Under the pieces are notes generated by a model that worked only from the letters and a program-made list of their open reading frames with translations, had not been told where the DNA came from and did not search any database. The translations under genes and the position numbers were made by a program. Below, in pieces: positions 1 through 5,058 of a stretch of 7,575 nucleotides of DNA; the stretch's first letter is position 1, and each line of letters opens with the position of its first letter. Where the stretch lies: assembly GCA_002773475.1 (NCBI GenBank), contig PFBB01000011.1, positions 5,602 through 13,176 on the forward strand, written 5' to 3'. The stretch is from Candidatus Harrisonbacteria bacterium CG10_big_fil_rev_8_21_14_0_10_44_23 (GTDB taxonomy: Bacteria > Patescibacteriota > Minisyncoccia > UBA6257 > 1-14-0-10-44-23).

Positions 1-722
1 ATAAAAGCTTTGTTTATTTTTTCCTCAATTCTTTTATTCACGATAAAGTAGTCTATGCGCCAACCAACATTTCTGTCTCTGGCTCTAGCCATCTGCGACC
101 ACCAACTGTATTTGTCCTTTAGGTCCGGGTGCAGATTGCGAAAAGTATCTACATAACCAGCCGCAAAAAGTTTATCCATCCAAGCTCTCTCCTTCGGCAA
201 AAATCCGGAAATTTTCTTATTCGCCTGCGGCCGCGCCAAATCTATTTCCATATGCGCCGTATTCACATCTCCGCACACAACTACGTTCTTCCCTTTCCCA
301 ACTTCTTTATTGATGTATTTTAGAAAGGCTTCATAAAAATCCATTTTAAATTTCAGTCTCTCTGGGCTCATCTTCCCGTTAGGGAAATACACACAATAAA
401 AATCGAAGTTATCAAACTCTGCAATTATCGTCCGCCCCTCATCGTCAAATTTTTTTATCCCAAATCCATATCGAACCGACTTCGGCTTAATTTTAGTTAA
501 AATAGCCGTCCCGCTATATCCCGGCCGAACTGCCGGATTGAAAAAACCAAAATAGCCGTCAATTGTTTTAAACTTTTCCGGAATTTTGTGTTCTTCGGCC
601 TTGATTTCTTGTAAGGCTAAAATATCTGGCTTTCTCTTCTTAAACCACTCAAAAAAACCCTTCCTCTCCACCGCCCTAATTCCATTTATGTTCCAACTCA
701 AAAGCTCAATTTTTTTCTCCAT
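1..722 (-). CDS. xth: Exonuclease III / AP endonuclease, C-terminus cut off by window edge
   Basis: This is a Mg-dependent apurinic/apyrimidinic endonuclease and 3'-5' exonuclease of base excision repair (exonuclease/endonuclease/phosphatase fold). I translated 240 residues from the reverse strand. Visible motifs in order: SWNINGIRA (residues 9-17, Asn11/Asn13), LQEIKA (37-42, metal-binding Glu39), GYSGTAIL (68-75), VYFPNG (111-116, Tyr112), GDVNTAHMEIDLARP (151-165, Asp152/Asn154), GFLPKERAWMD (173-183), YSWWSQ (205-210) and RNVGWRIDYF (217-226, Asp224). The GDxNxAHxEIDLA form is closer to the APE1/ExoA branch than to E. coli Xth. The catalytic His expected in the last ~15 residues lies beyond the left edge, so completeness cannot be judged. 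The ATG is almost directly downstream of a -10-like box, with no Shine-Dalgarno motif. The gene is divergent from arsR across a 75-bp gap filled by a palindrome. Confidence 0.97.
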   Translation of the reverse strand, partial: MEKKIELLSWNINGIRAVERKGFFEWFKKRKPDILALQEIKAEEHKIPEKFKTIDGYFGFFNPAVRPGYSGTAILTKIKPKSVRYGFGIKKFDDEGRTIIAEFDNFDFYCVYFPNGKMSPERLKFKMDFYEAFLKYINKEVGKGKNVVVCGDVNTAHMEIDLARPQANKKISGFLPKERAWMDKLFAAGYVDTFRNLHPDLKDKYSWWSQMARARDRNVGWRIDYFIVNKRIEEKINKAF

Positions 723-728
723 AGCGCT

Positions 729-737
729 AGTATAACA
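729..737 (-). promoter_or_regulatory. Putative extended -10 promoter of xth
   Basis: Read on the minus strand, TATACT (734 to 729) is preceded by TG and one base, which makes an extended -10 element. The predicted start of transcription falls on or next to the xth ATG at 722, so the mRNA would be leaderless or nearly so. No convincing -35 box is present. The region where it would sit is the left arm of the palindrome at 742-785. Confidence 0.5.
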
Positions 738-741
738 CACC

Positions 742-785
742 CCATAAACACTTAAACATTTTTGCCAATGTTTAAGTGTTTATGG
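742..785. repeat. Perfect long palindrome, copy 1 of a 34-bp direct repeat (core 747-780)
   Basis: The arms are 19 bp (742-760 and 767-785) and perfectly complementary around the 6-bp spacer TTTGCC (761-766). The inner 34 bp, 747-780, recurs base for base at 1077-1110. The half-arm is AACACTTAAACATT. The inner 28 bp (750-777) is 11-6-11, the geometry of dif-type Xer sites. The palindrome also lies between the divergent xth and arsR starts and overlaps the predicted arsR -35 box, so it could instead be an operator. The DNA or RNA could fold into a strong AT-rich hairpin, but no T-tract follows, so I do not read it as an intrinsic terminator. Confidence 0.95.
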
Positions 786-791
786 TAAAAT
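762..791 (+). promoter_or_regulatory. Putative arsR promoter, leaderless
   Basis: A -35-like TTGCCA (762-767) and a -10-like TAAAAT (786-791) are separated by 18 bp. Each matches the sigma70 consensus at 5 of 6 positions. The expected transcription start, about 7 nt after the -10, is the A of the arsR ATG at 798, so the mRNA would lack a leader. The -35 box is formed by the palindrome's spacer plus the first base of its right arm. A protein bound to the palindrome would therefore block this promoter. Confidence 0.5.
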
Positions 792-797
792 TAATAT

Positions 798-1073
798 ATG
801 AAAAACCCAAAACAACTCGAGCGGTATTTCAAAGGCTTGGCTAACCATTGGCGCATATCCATTTTGCTACTTCTAGATAAACAAACGGATCTAAGCTTAA
901 CCGTAATAGCAGATCAGGTACACGGAAACATATTCACGATTTCTGAGCATGTTAATCGGCTCCGCCACGCTGGCCTAATCAACAAACAATACCGCGGCCG
1001 CGAAGTTCTACATTCTCTTTCCCCGTACGGAAAAATATTTATCGCTTTTCTAAAAACAGCCAAGAAGCTCTAA
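798..1073 (+). CDS. ArsR-family winged-helix transcriptional regulator
   Basis: This 91-residue protein has the size and layout of a minimal ArsR/SmtB repressor, which binds palindromic operators as a dimer. An N-terminal helix (LERYFKGLANHWRISILLLL, residues 7-26) leads into the helix-turn-helix. The first helix is about LSLTVIADQV (32-41), the recognition helix about NIFTISEHVNRLRHAGLI (44-61), and the wing NKQYRGREVLHSLS (62-75). A C-terminal helix ends the chain. It has no cysteine and lacks the ELCVCDL-type metal box, so it is probably not a thiol-based metal sensor. Its ligand is unknown. An in-frame TAA lies directly upstream (792-794), which fixes the ATG, and there is no Shine-Dalgarno motif. 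The gene sits alone between two identical palindromes and converges on xerC. Autoregulation through the upstream palindrome is likely but inferred. Confidence 0.88.
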   Translation: MKNPKQLERYFKGLANHWRISILLLLDKQTDLSLTVIADQVHGNIFTISEHVNRLRHAGLINKQYRGREVLHSLSPYGKIFIAFLKTAKKL

Positions 1074-1076
1074 GGC

Positions 1077-1110
1077 AACACTTAAACATTTTTGCCAATG
1101 TTTAAGTGTT
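1077..1110. repeat. Copy 2 of the 34-bp palindromic direct repeat
   Basis: This copy is identical to 747-780 in all 34 bases, including the asymmetric spacer TTTGCC (1091-1096). The arms are 14 bp (1077-1090, 1097-1110). Identity stops exactly at both palindrome ends: the flanking bases differ from copy 1 (C versus A on the left, A versus T on the right). A second nested inverted repeat, AAGGCAACA at 1072-1080 and its complement at 1118-1126, surrounds it. The site starts 3 nt after the arsR stop and contains the stop codon and last codons of xerC on the minus strand. No T-tract follows on either strand. Confidence 0.95.
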
Positions 1111-2043
1111 ATTGGGTTGTTGCCTTCGACGGCCATGAAAGCTCTTGTGCACGTCTTTTAATTGTTTATTAGTTAAATGGGTATAAATTTGTGTCGTTGC
1201 AATTGAGCTGTGCCCCAACATTTCTTGCACCGCTCGAATGTCTGCTCCATTAATCAACAGATCCGTAGCAAACAAGTGGCGAAGTTTATGTGGGGTCACT
1301 CTATCGGCTATGCCGGCCTTCTTTGCATATCGATCAACCAACCGCTGGACCGCCCGGGGAGTAATCTTCCCCAAAACTTTTTCTCTCTTCTTGCCCTTCT
1401 TGGGCGCCCGCCCTCCGGAAAAGCTAACAAACAACCACTCCTCTGCATCCGTCCGCTTATCTAAATAATCCTTAATCGCCCCTCTTGCCCCATCGGAGAT
1501 AAAAACCACCCGCAATTTTTCCCCCTTTCCTCTAACAGTCACCTCTCCTCGCCCAAAATCCAAATACCTATCCAAATTACAAAGCTCAGAAAGACGCAAG
1601 CCGGTTGAGAAAAACAGTTCTAATATTGCCTTATCCCTTAGCGATCTGATGTCCATACCAGTCGGCGCTTTAAGTAATCTCTCTAAATCAGGATACTCAA
1701 TAATTCGAATTTGCCGCATCGGTATTTTACCCAGCTCAATTTTGTCAGGGCTCATCACATTATAGTCGTGCTTCACCAAATATTTTAAAAAATTCCTTAT
1801 CGCAATCACGTAATAATTTTGGGTCTTTTTTTTCAGGGTCTGCCCCTTCCGATTGCTTTGCCGAGCCAGCTTCATTCGAAACTGCCGCACCTTAGCCGCA
1901 GTTATGTCTTTTTCGGTATTTAGCCCCATCTCTTCAATAAAGCGTCGCAAATATCTCTCGTAATTTTCTCGAGTCAGCGGAGACCGGTTCTTTTCGATCT
2001 CTAAATAATCTAAATATTCCTCTAAAAGATTTTCAACCTTCAT
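1102..2043 (-). CDS. xer: Tyrosine recombinase, XerC/XerD type
   Basis: This 313-residue site-specific recombinase would cut and exchange DNA strands at dif-like sites, classically to resolve chromosome dimers. An N-terminal SAM-like core-binding domain covers about residues 1-105. The catalytic domain follows with the full active-site set: Arg150 in STGLRLSEL, Lys173 in RGKGEK, His252 and Arg255 in TPHKLRHLFAT, His278 in LGHSS, and nucleophile Tyr287 in TQIYTHL. It cannot be assigned to XerC rather than XerD from sequence alone, and it may be a single-recombinase XerA/XerH-like enzyme. A lysine/arginine-rich insertion (about 209-224) lengthens the loop after WLFVS. The last codons and the TAA stop lie inside the 34-bp repeat at 1077-1110. 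The start is the first ATG of the frame, without a clear Shine-Dalgarno motif. It reads in the same direction as rmuC, 112 nt downstream, but has its own promoter candidate. Confidence 0.96.
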   Translation of the reverse strand: MKVENLLEEYLDYLEIEKNRSPLTRENYERYLRRFIEEMGLNTEKDITAAKVRQFRMKLARQSNRKGQTLKKKTQNYYVIAIRNFLKYLVKHDYNVMSPDKIELGKIPMRQIRIIEYPDLERLLKAPTGMDIRSLRDKAILELFFSTGLRLSELCNLDRYLDFGRGEVTVRGKGEKLRVVFISDGARGAIKDYLDKRTDAEEWLFVSFSGGRAPKKGKKREKVLGKITPRAVQRLVDRYAKKAGIADRVTPHKLRHLFATDLLINGADIRAVQEMLGHSSIATTQIYTHLTNKQLKDVHKSFHGRRRQQPNNT

Positions 2044-2067
2044 TTTGCTTTCACATCTTTAAATATA

Positions 2068-2085
2068 ATTCGCAATTTAGCGAAT
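2068..2085. promoter_or_regulatory. Palindrome at the predicted xer transcription start, possible operator
   Basis: ATTCGC (2068-2073) and GCGAAT (2080-2085) form a perfect 6-6-6 inverted repeat. It lies in the leader of the recombinase gene, immediately downstream of the predicted -10 box. That placement suits a repressor site or a small 5' hairpin. The binding factor is unknown, and the sequence is unrelated to the 34-bp repeats. Confidence 0.45.
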
Positions 2086-2091
2086 ACTATA

Positions 2092-2099
2092 AGTATAGC
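2092..2099 (-). promoter_or_regulatory. Putative extended -10 promoter of xer
   Basis: On the minus strand TATACT (2097 to 2092) is preceded by TGC, which gives an extended -10 element. Transcription would start near 2085, about 40 nt before the ATG at 2043. The -35 region is weak, best TTAATG near 2119-2114. This suggests that xer can be transcribed independently of rmuC. Confidence 0.45.
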
Positions 2100-2155
2100 A
2101 AACTGTCGCACAACATTAAGCTGCGTCTATCTTTTCCTCACCAGCATTCTGTCAT

Positions 2156-3214
2156 CTAATCCTCCTCCGCCGCCTGTGGTCTATCCAGTAGCTCTACTTC
2201 TGCGCCCACGCCCTCTCCGCCGATGCGCAAAATATCTTTATCAATTTTGCGAAACTCTTTTTGCGAACTATTGTACATGTTTACTGTCGTGCTTAAATGC
2301 GTCCCCACCTTCCGATACGCATCGTTATAGGCGGCCAAATGGCGCTCTAGCTGAGATACGTTTTTTAGAATATCCTTTGTGCTCTCTTGGATCTGATAGG
2401 ACCGCAAACTTTCCATCATCGCCTGCAAAGTTACGTAAAACGTTGTTGGACTAACAATATGCACCTTCTTATCTCGCGCCGCATAGTCTAACAAATCTCG
2501 GGTGTTCGTTTTTATCGCACCTACCTTGTTGACTAAAAGATCATAATAAACCCCCTCGGCCGGAATAAACATAAAAGCAAACTCCGTCGTCCCCTCTTCT
2601 GGGCGGATATATTTCGAGGTTTCATCAATTCGCTTCTTCAAATCATTTTTAAATTCTTTTTCTAATTGCTCTCGCACATTGGCGTCCTTTTCTTCTGCAA
2701 TCCGGTTATAATTTTCTAAAGAGAACTTTGAATCAATTGGGATTATCTTATCTCCAAAAAATAGAGCCGCATCAACAATCTCTCCGTCCTTAAATGCATA
2801 CTGCATCTGATAGTTTTTCGGACCTAAGACATTTTGCAAAAGAGTTTCCAGATAGTATTCACCAAAAACTCCCCGTTGCTTTGGGTTTTTTAAAGTATCT
2901 TGCAAAGTCTGTAATTGATCGGCAAATTTAGAAACCTGCTTCTGCCCCTCATCCACCCTGGTCAACTGTTCGGTTATCTCTCTGATTACTTTTTGAACGT
3001 TCCCAGACATTTGATTGCTTTGCTCTTGCACCATTTTGGCCGAATCCGAGAGCTTCGTGTCCAAAACCTGACTCAGGTTCTGTAGTTGGTTTTGCAACAG
3101 GGTTAGACCGGCTCCGTCCTCCTTTTTTTCGGTCCGTTGTTTAACAAAATAAAACAGCACGGCGAAGCCAAAGAGTAAAACGGCTAAAATTACTAGAAAA
3201 TAAGCAAGTTCCAT
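2156..3214 (-). CDS. rmuC: DNA recombination protein RmuC
   Basis: This 352-residue RmuC-family protein has a PD-(D/E)XK-like nuclease fold. E. coli RmuC limits inversions between short inverted repeats, but its biochemistry is not well defined. A hydrophobic N-terminal helix (about residues 4-24) followed by charged KQRTEKK suggests a membrane anchor with a cytoplasmic body. A coiled-coil-like stretch covers about 38-110. Family signatures follow: NPKQRGVFGEYYLETLL, then VDAALFF and KIIPIDSKFSLENYNR, then FMFIPAEGVYYDLL, and VHIVSPTTFYVTLQAM. The acidic C-terminal tail ends AAEED. A -10-like GATACT (3228 to 3223) stands so close to the ATG that the mRNA would be leaderless or nearly so. The gpmI terminator lies upstream, so rmuC is probably its own unit. 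A nuclease-fold protein beside a Xer recombinase is suggestive, but the two genes need not be linked in function. Confidence 0.96.
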   Translation of the reverse strand: MELAYFLVILAVLLFGFAVLFYFVKQRTEKKEDGAGLTLLQNQLQNLSQVLDTKLSDSAKMVQEQSNQMSGNVQKVIREITEQLTRVDEGQKQVSKFADQLQTLQDTLKNPKQRGVFGEYYLETLLQNVLGPKNYQMQYAFKDGEIVDAALFFGDKIIPIDSKFSLENYNRIAEEKDANVREQLEKEFKNDLKKRIDETSKYIRPEEGTTEFAFMFIPAEGVYYDLLVNKVGAIKTNTRDLLDYAARDKKVHIVSPTTFYVTLQAMMESLRSYQIQESTKDILKNVSQLERHLAAYNDAYRKVGTHLSTTVNMYNSSQKEFRKIDKDILRIGGEGVGAEVELLDRPQAAEED

Positions 3215-3222
3215 ACCTATAG

Positions 3223-3249
3223 AGTATCAGCGCCAACGTTTTTAGGCAA
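3223..3249 (-). promoter_or_regulatory. Putative rmuC promoter
   Basis: On the minus strand TTGCCT (3249 to 3244) and GATACT (3228 to 3223) are 15 bp apart. Each matches the consensus at 4 of 6 positions and the spacing is short, so this is tentative. Transcription would start 1-3 nt before the ATG at 3214. Confidence 0.35.
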
Positions 3250-3251
3250 AA

Positions 3252-3282
3252 TAAAAAGGCGCTCCCTCACACGCGCCTTCTT
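3252..3282 (-). terminator. Rho-independent terminator after gpmI
   Basis: On the minus strand AAGGCGC (3279 to 3273), a 10-nt loop and GCGCCTT (3262 to 3256) form a 7-bp GC-rich stem that can extend by a G-U and two A-U pairs. It is followed directly by a T-rich run (3257 to 3252 and beyond). It lies about 70 nt past the gpmI stop and separates gpmI from rmuC. Confidence 0.85.
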
Positions 3283-3353
3283 ATTACTTCATTCTATCAG
3301 AGCCCCAAAAGCACTCAAATCATTTATCCACAAGCCCCCAAGCCCCATTCTAG

Positions 3354-4904
3354 CTAGATTCCACGGAGGACGTGCACCAAACTCTTCCCTGTCATTTCTT
3401 TTGGCTTTTCCAAGCCCATTAATTCCAAAACTGTCGGAGCCACATCAGACAAAATCCCCAAAACTGCTGGCTTTTTATCTTGGAACCCGCCCCCTTCAAA
3501 TATGCTCCCAACGGCATAAATCGGGACTGGATTAGCATCATGTTTTGTTTGCTTTTCTCCGGTCATTGGGTCCAAGACCGCTTCCGCATTTCCATGATCG
3601 GAAGTTATCAGTAGTGGCATATCCACCGCCTCGCAGGCTTTCACAATTTTTTCCAACTGCTCATCCACCGCCTCAATGGCTTTCACTGTGGCATCAAAAT
3701 TACCGCTGTGCGCCACAACATCTGGGTTGGCAAAATTTGCCAGAATAAAATCATAGCTCTGATCTTCAATTGCCTGAACTACACGATTGCCAATTTCTTC
3801 CGCCTTCATTTCGGGAGAATTTTCGTGTCTAGAAATATTGTTTGATGGGATCAGCACTGGAAACTGTCCTTCAAATTGTTCATCGCGGTATCCATTAAAG
3901 AAATAGGTAACGTGGGCATATTTTTCCGTCTCAGCAATAAGCATCTGTGTTTTTCCCGCGTCCGCCAACACTTTTCCCAAGGGATTATCAGCTCCCTCCT
4001 GCTCGAAAGCGACTGGGGCGGAAAATTGGTCAGAATAATCTGTAAAAGTCGCGACAAAAAGGTCGGCAAAGATTTTTCTTTCAAATTTATCAAAATTCGG
4101 CAAAAGAAAAGAGCTAGCTAGTTGCCGAATAGAGTCTTCACGGAAATTAAAGAAGACCACCGCGTCACCGTCTCTAATCGGACCAGCTTCTGGGCCAAAA
4201 ACATAAGGTGGAAGTAAGTCTTCTCCTCTGCTTTGGGAGTATAAATCACTTAACACCGCCTCAAAGCTCGTGTTGGTTGCCTCTCTAGCCATCAAAGTCT
4301 GATAGGCCCGCTTGGTCCTATCCCAATGTCCATCTTGATCCATACCGTAGTACCGGCCGCAAATTGTGGCCACCCTCCCAACGCCCTTCTCTTTAATTAA
4401 ATTATCCACTCTCTCTAAAAGACCCTTCAATGCTTGAGGCTTTTTACTACTTCCGTCTGAAAATAAGTGTAAATTAACCTTTTTAACCCCCTCTCTTTTC
4501 GCTAGCTCCATCAAGGCCATTAGATGCTCGAAAGAAGCATGGGAGTTTTCATCGCTCAAAAGCCCAACATAGTGCAAAGTGCTCTGATTGTCCTTTGTTT
4601 TTTTCGTCGCCTGCAACAAAACCTCATTTTTATAAAATTCTTGGCTTCTTACCGCCATGCTGATCCTTGGATAATGCTGATAAAGCACCTTTCCCGCTCC
4701 GATTGTAAGGTGACCCACCTCACTACTGCCCTCTTCCTCCCAAGGCAGACCAACCGCAATACCGCTGGCCTGAAGCGCAGCCGCAGAGTAGGTATTTTTA
4801 ATATGCTCAACCACTTTTGGTTTCGCGATATAGATCGGGTTCGAAAAATCATGCCGCCCTATTCCCCATCCATCTAAAATTATCAAAACGCATTTTTTCT
4901 GCAT
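3354..4904 (-). CDS. gpmI: 2,3-bisphosphoglycerate-independent phosphoglycerate mutase
   Basis: This enzyme interconverts 3- and 2-phosphoglycerate in lower glycolysis using two metal ions (usually Mn) and a phosphoserine intermediate. It has 516 residues, the usual length, in the alkaline phosphatase superfamily. The phosphatase half is complete: Asp11 (LDGWG), nucleophile Ser61 (GSSEVGHL), Asp395 and His399 (PDVVAHSG), Asp436 and His437 (SDHGNAE), and His455 (KHDANPVP). In the substrate-binding half, His122, Arg184 (GRYYGMD), Arg196 (WDR), Arg255 (NFRED) and Lys328 (ETEKYAH) are recognisable. However, the usual DGRD is DGSS (150-153), the usual NFRPDR is NFREDS, and GNSEVGH is GSSEVGH. These changes may be clade-specific. 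No other start codon exists between the upstream in-frame stop and this ATG. The gene is divergent from rny. Confidence 0.96.
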   Translation of the reverse strand: MQKKCVLIILDGWGIGRHDFSNPIYIAKPKVVEHIKNTYSAAALQASGIAVGLPWEEEGSSEVGHLTIGAGKVLYQHYPRISMAVRSQEFYKNEVLLQATKKTKDNQSTLHYVGLLSDENSHASFEHLMALMELAKREGVKKVNLHLFSDGSSKKPQALKGLLERVDNLIKEKGVGRVATICGRYYGMDQDGHWDRTKRAYQTLMAREATNTSFEAVLSDLYSQSRGEDLLPPYVFGPEAGPIRDGDAVVFFNFREDSIRQLASSFLLPNFDKFERKIFADLFVATFTDYSDQFSAPVAFEQEGADNPLGKVLADAGKTQMLIAETEKYAHVTYFFNGYRDEQFEGQFPVLIPSNNISRHENSPEMKAEEIGNRVVQAIEDQSYDFILANFANPDVVAHSGNFDATVKAIEAVDEQLEKIVKACEAVDMPLLITSDHGNAEAVLDPMTGEKQTKHDANPVPIYAVGSIFEGGGFQDKKPAVLGILSDVAPTVLELMGLEKPKEMTGKSLVHVLRGI

Positions 4905-4944
4905 ATTCCAGTTATTCTGAGGATTAGTTTTGCTAGCTTTTATA

Positions 4945-4950
4945 AGTATA
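4945..4950 (-). promoter_or_regulatory. Putative -10 box of gpmI
   Basis: On the minus strand TATACT (4950 to 4945) would give a transcription start near 4938 and a leader of about 34 nt. No good -35 hexamer is found at 16-18 bp. The box sits back to back with the rny promoter in the 154-bp divergent gap. Confidence 0.4.
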
Positions 4951-4957
4951 CAATAAG

Positions 4958-4986
4958 TTTACAACTAGCTCTGCGTCCATTATAAT
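4958..4986 (+). promoter_or_regulatory. Strong sigma70-type promoter of rny
   Basis: TTTACA (4958-4963) and a perfect TATAAT (4981-4986) are separated by 17 bp, the optimal spacing. Transcription is expected near 4993, which gives a leader of about 66 nt. The leader is A-rich and has no Shine-Dalgarno motif before the ATG at 5059. Confidence 0.8.
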
Positions 4987-5058
4987 AAGTGAACGAATTT
5001 TGACCTTATTAAACAAAGATTTACGCATTAATGACGAACTTAAAACAAATAAAACACT

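Larger units (their letters stand above)
747..1110. mobile_element. Candidate recombination-site-flanked arsR cassette (hypothesis)
   Basis: Two identical 34-bp inverted-repeat sites in direct orientation (747-780 and 1077-1110) enclose one small gene with its own promoter. A tyrosine recombinase gene abuts the second site. The repeat-to-repeat period is 330 bp, so recombination would release a 330-bp circle and leave one site behind. Precedent for small genes flanked by Xer-recognised dif-like sites is the pdif module of Acinetobacter plasmids. What is seen is the repeats, their geometry and the neighbouring recombinase. Mobility itself is inference. The rival reading is paired ArsR operators. 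Confidence 0.35.

Noticed and set aside
129..323. Plus-strand 64-codon frame
   Set aside because: It is fully inside exonuclease III on the opposite strand, whose motifs are unmistakable. It has no family resemblance.
747..1110. CRISPR array
   Set aside because: There are only two repeat copies, 296 bp apart, with a clear protein-coding gene between them. This is not the short regular spacing of an array.
1077..1126. Bidirectional intrinsic terminator between convergent arsR and xer
   Set aside because: The hairpin stem is AT-rich and neither strand has a T-run after it. The identical copy lies upstream of arsR at a promoter, where a terminator makes no sense. Some termination effect cannot be excluded.
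1210..1468. Plus-strand frames opposite the recombinase
   Set aside because: They are antisense shadows of the conserved Xer catalytic domain.
4524..4877. 117-codon plus-strand frame opposite gpmI
   Set aside because: It is antisense to conserved gpmI sequence, including the catalytic Ser region. The composition is odd and no motif is seen.
2156..4904. Operon of gpmI, rmuC and xer
   Set aside because: A good intrinsic terminator separates gpmI from rmuC, and rmuC and xer are 112 nt apart with a separate promoter candidate for xer.
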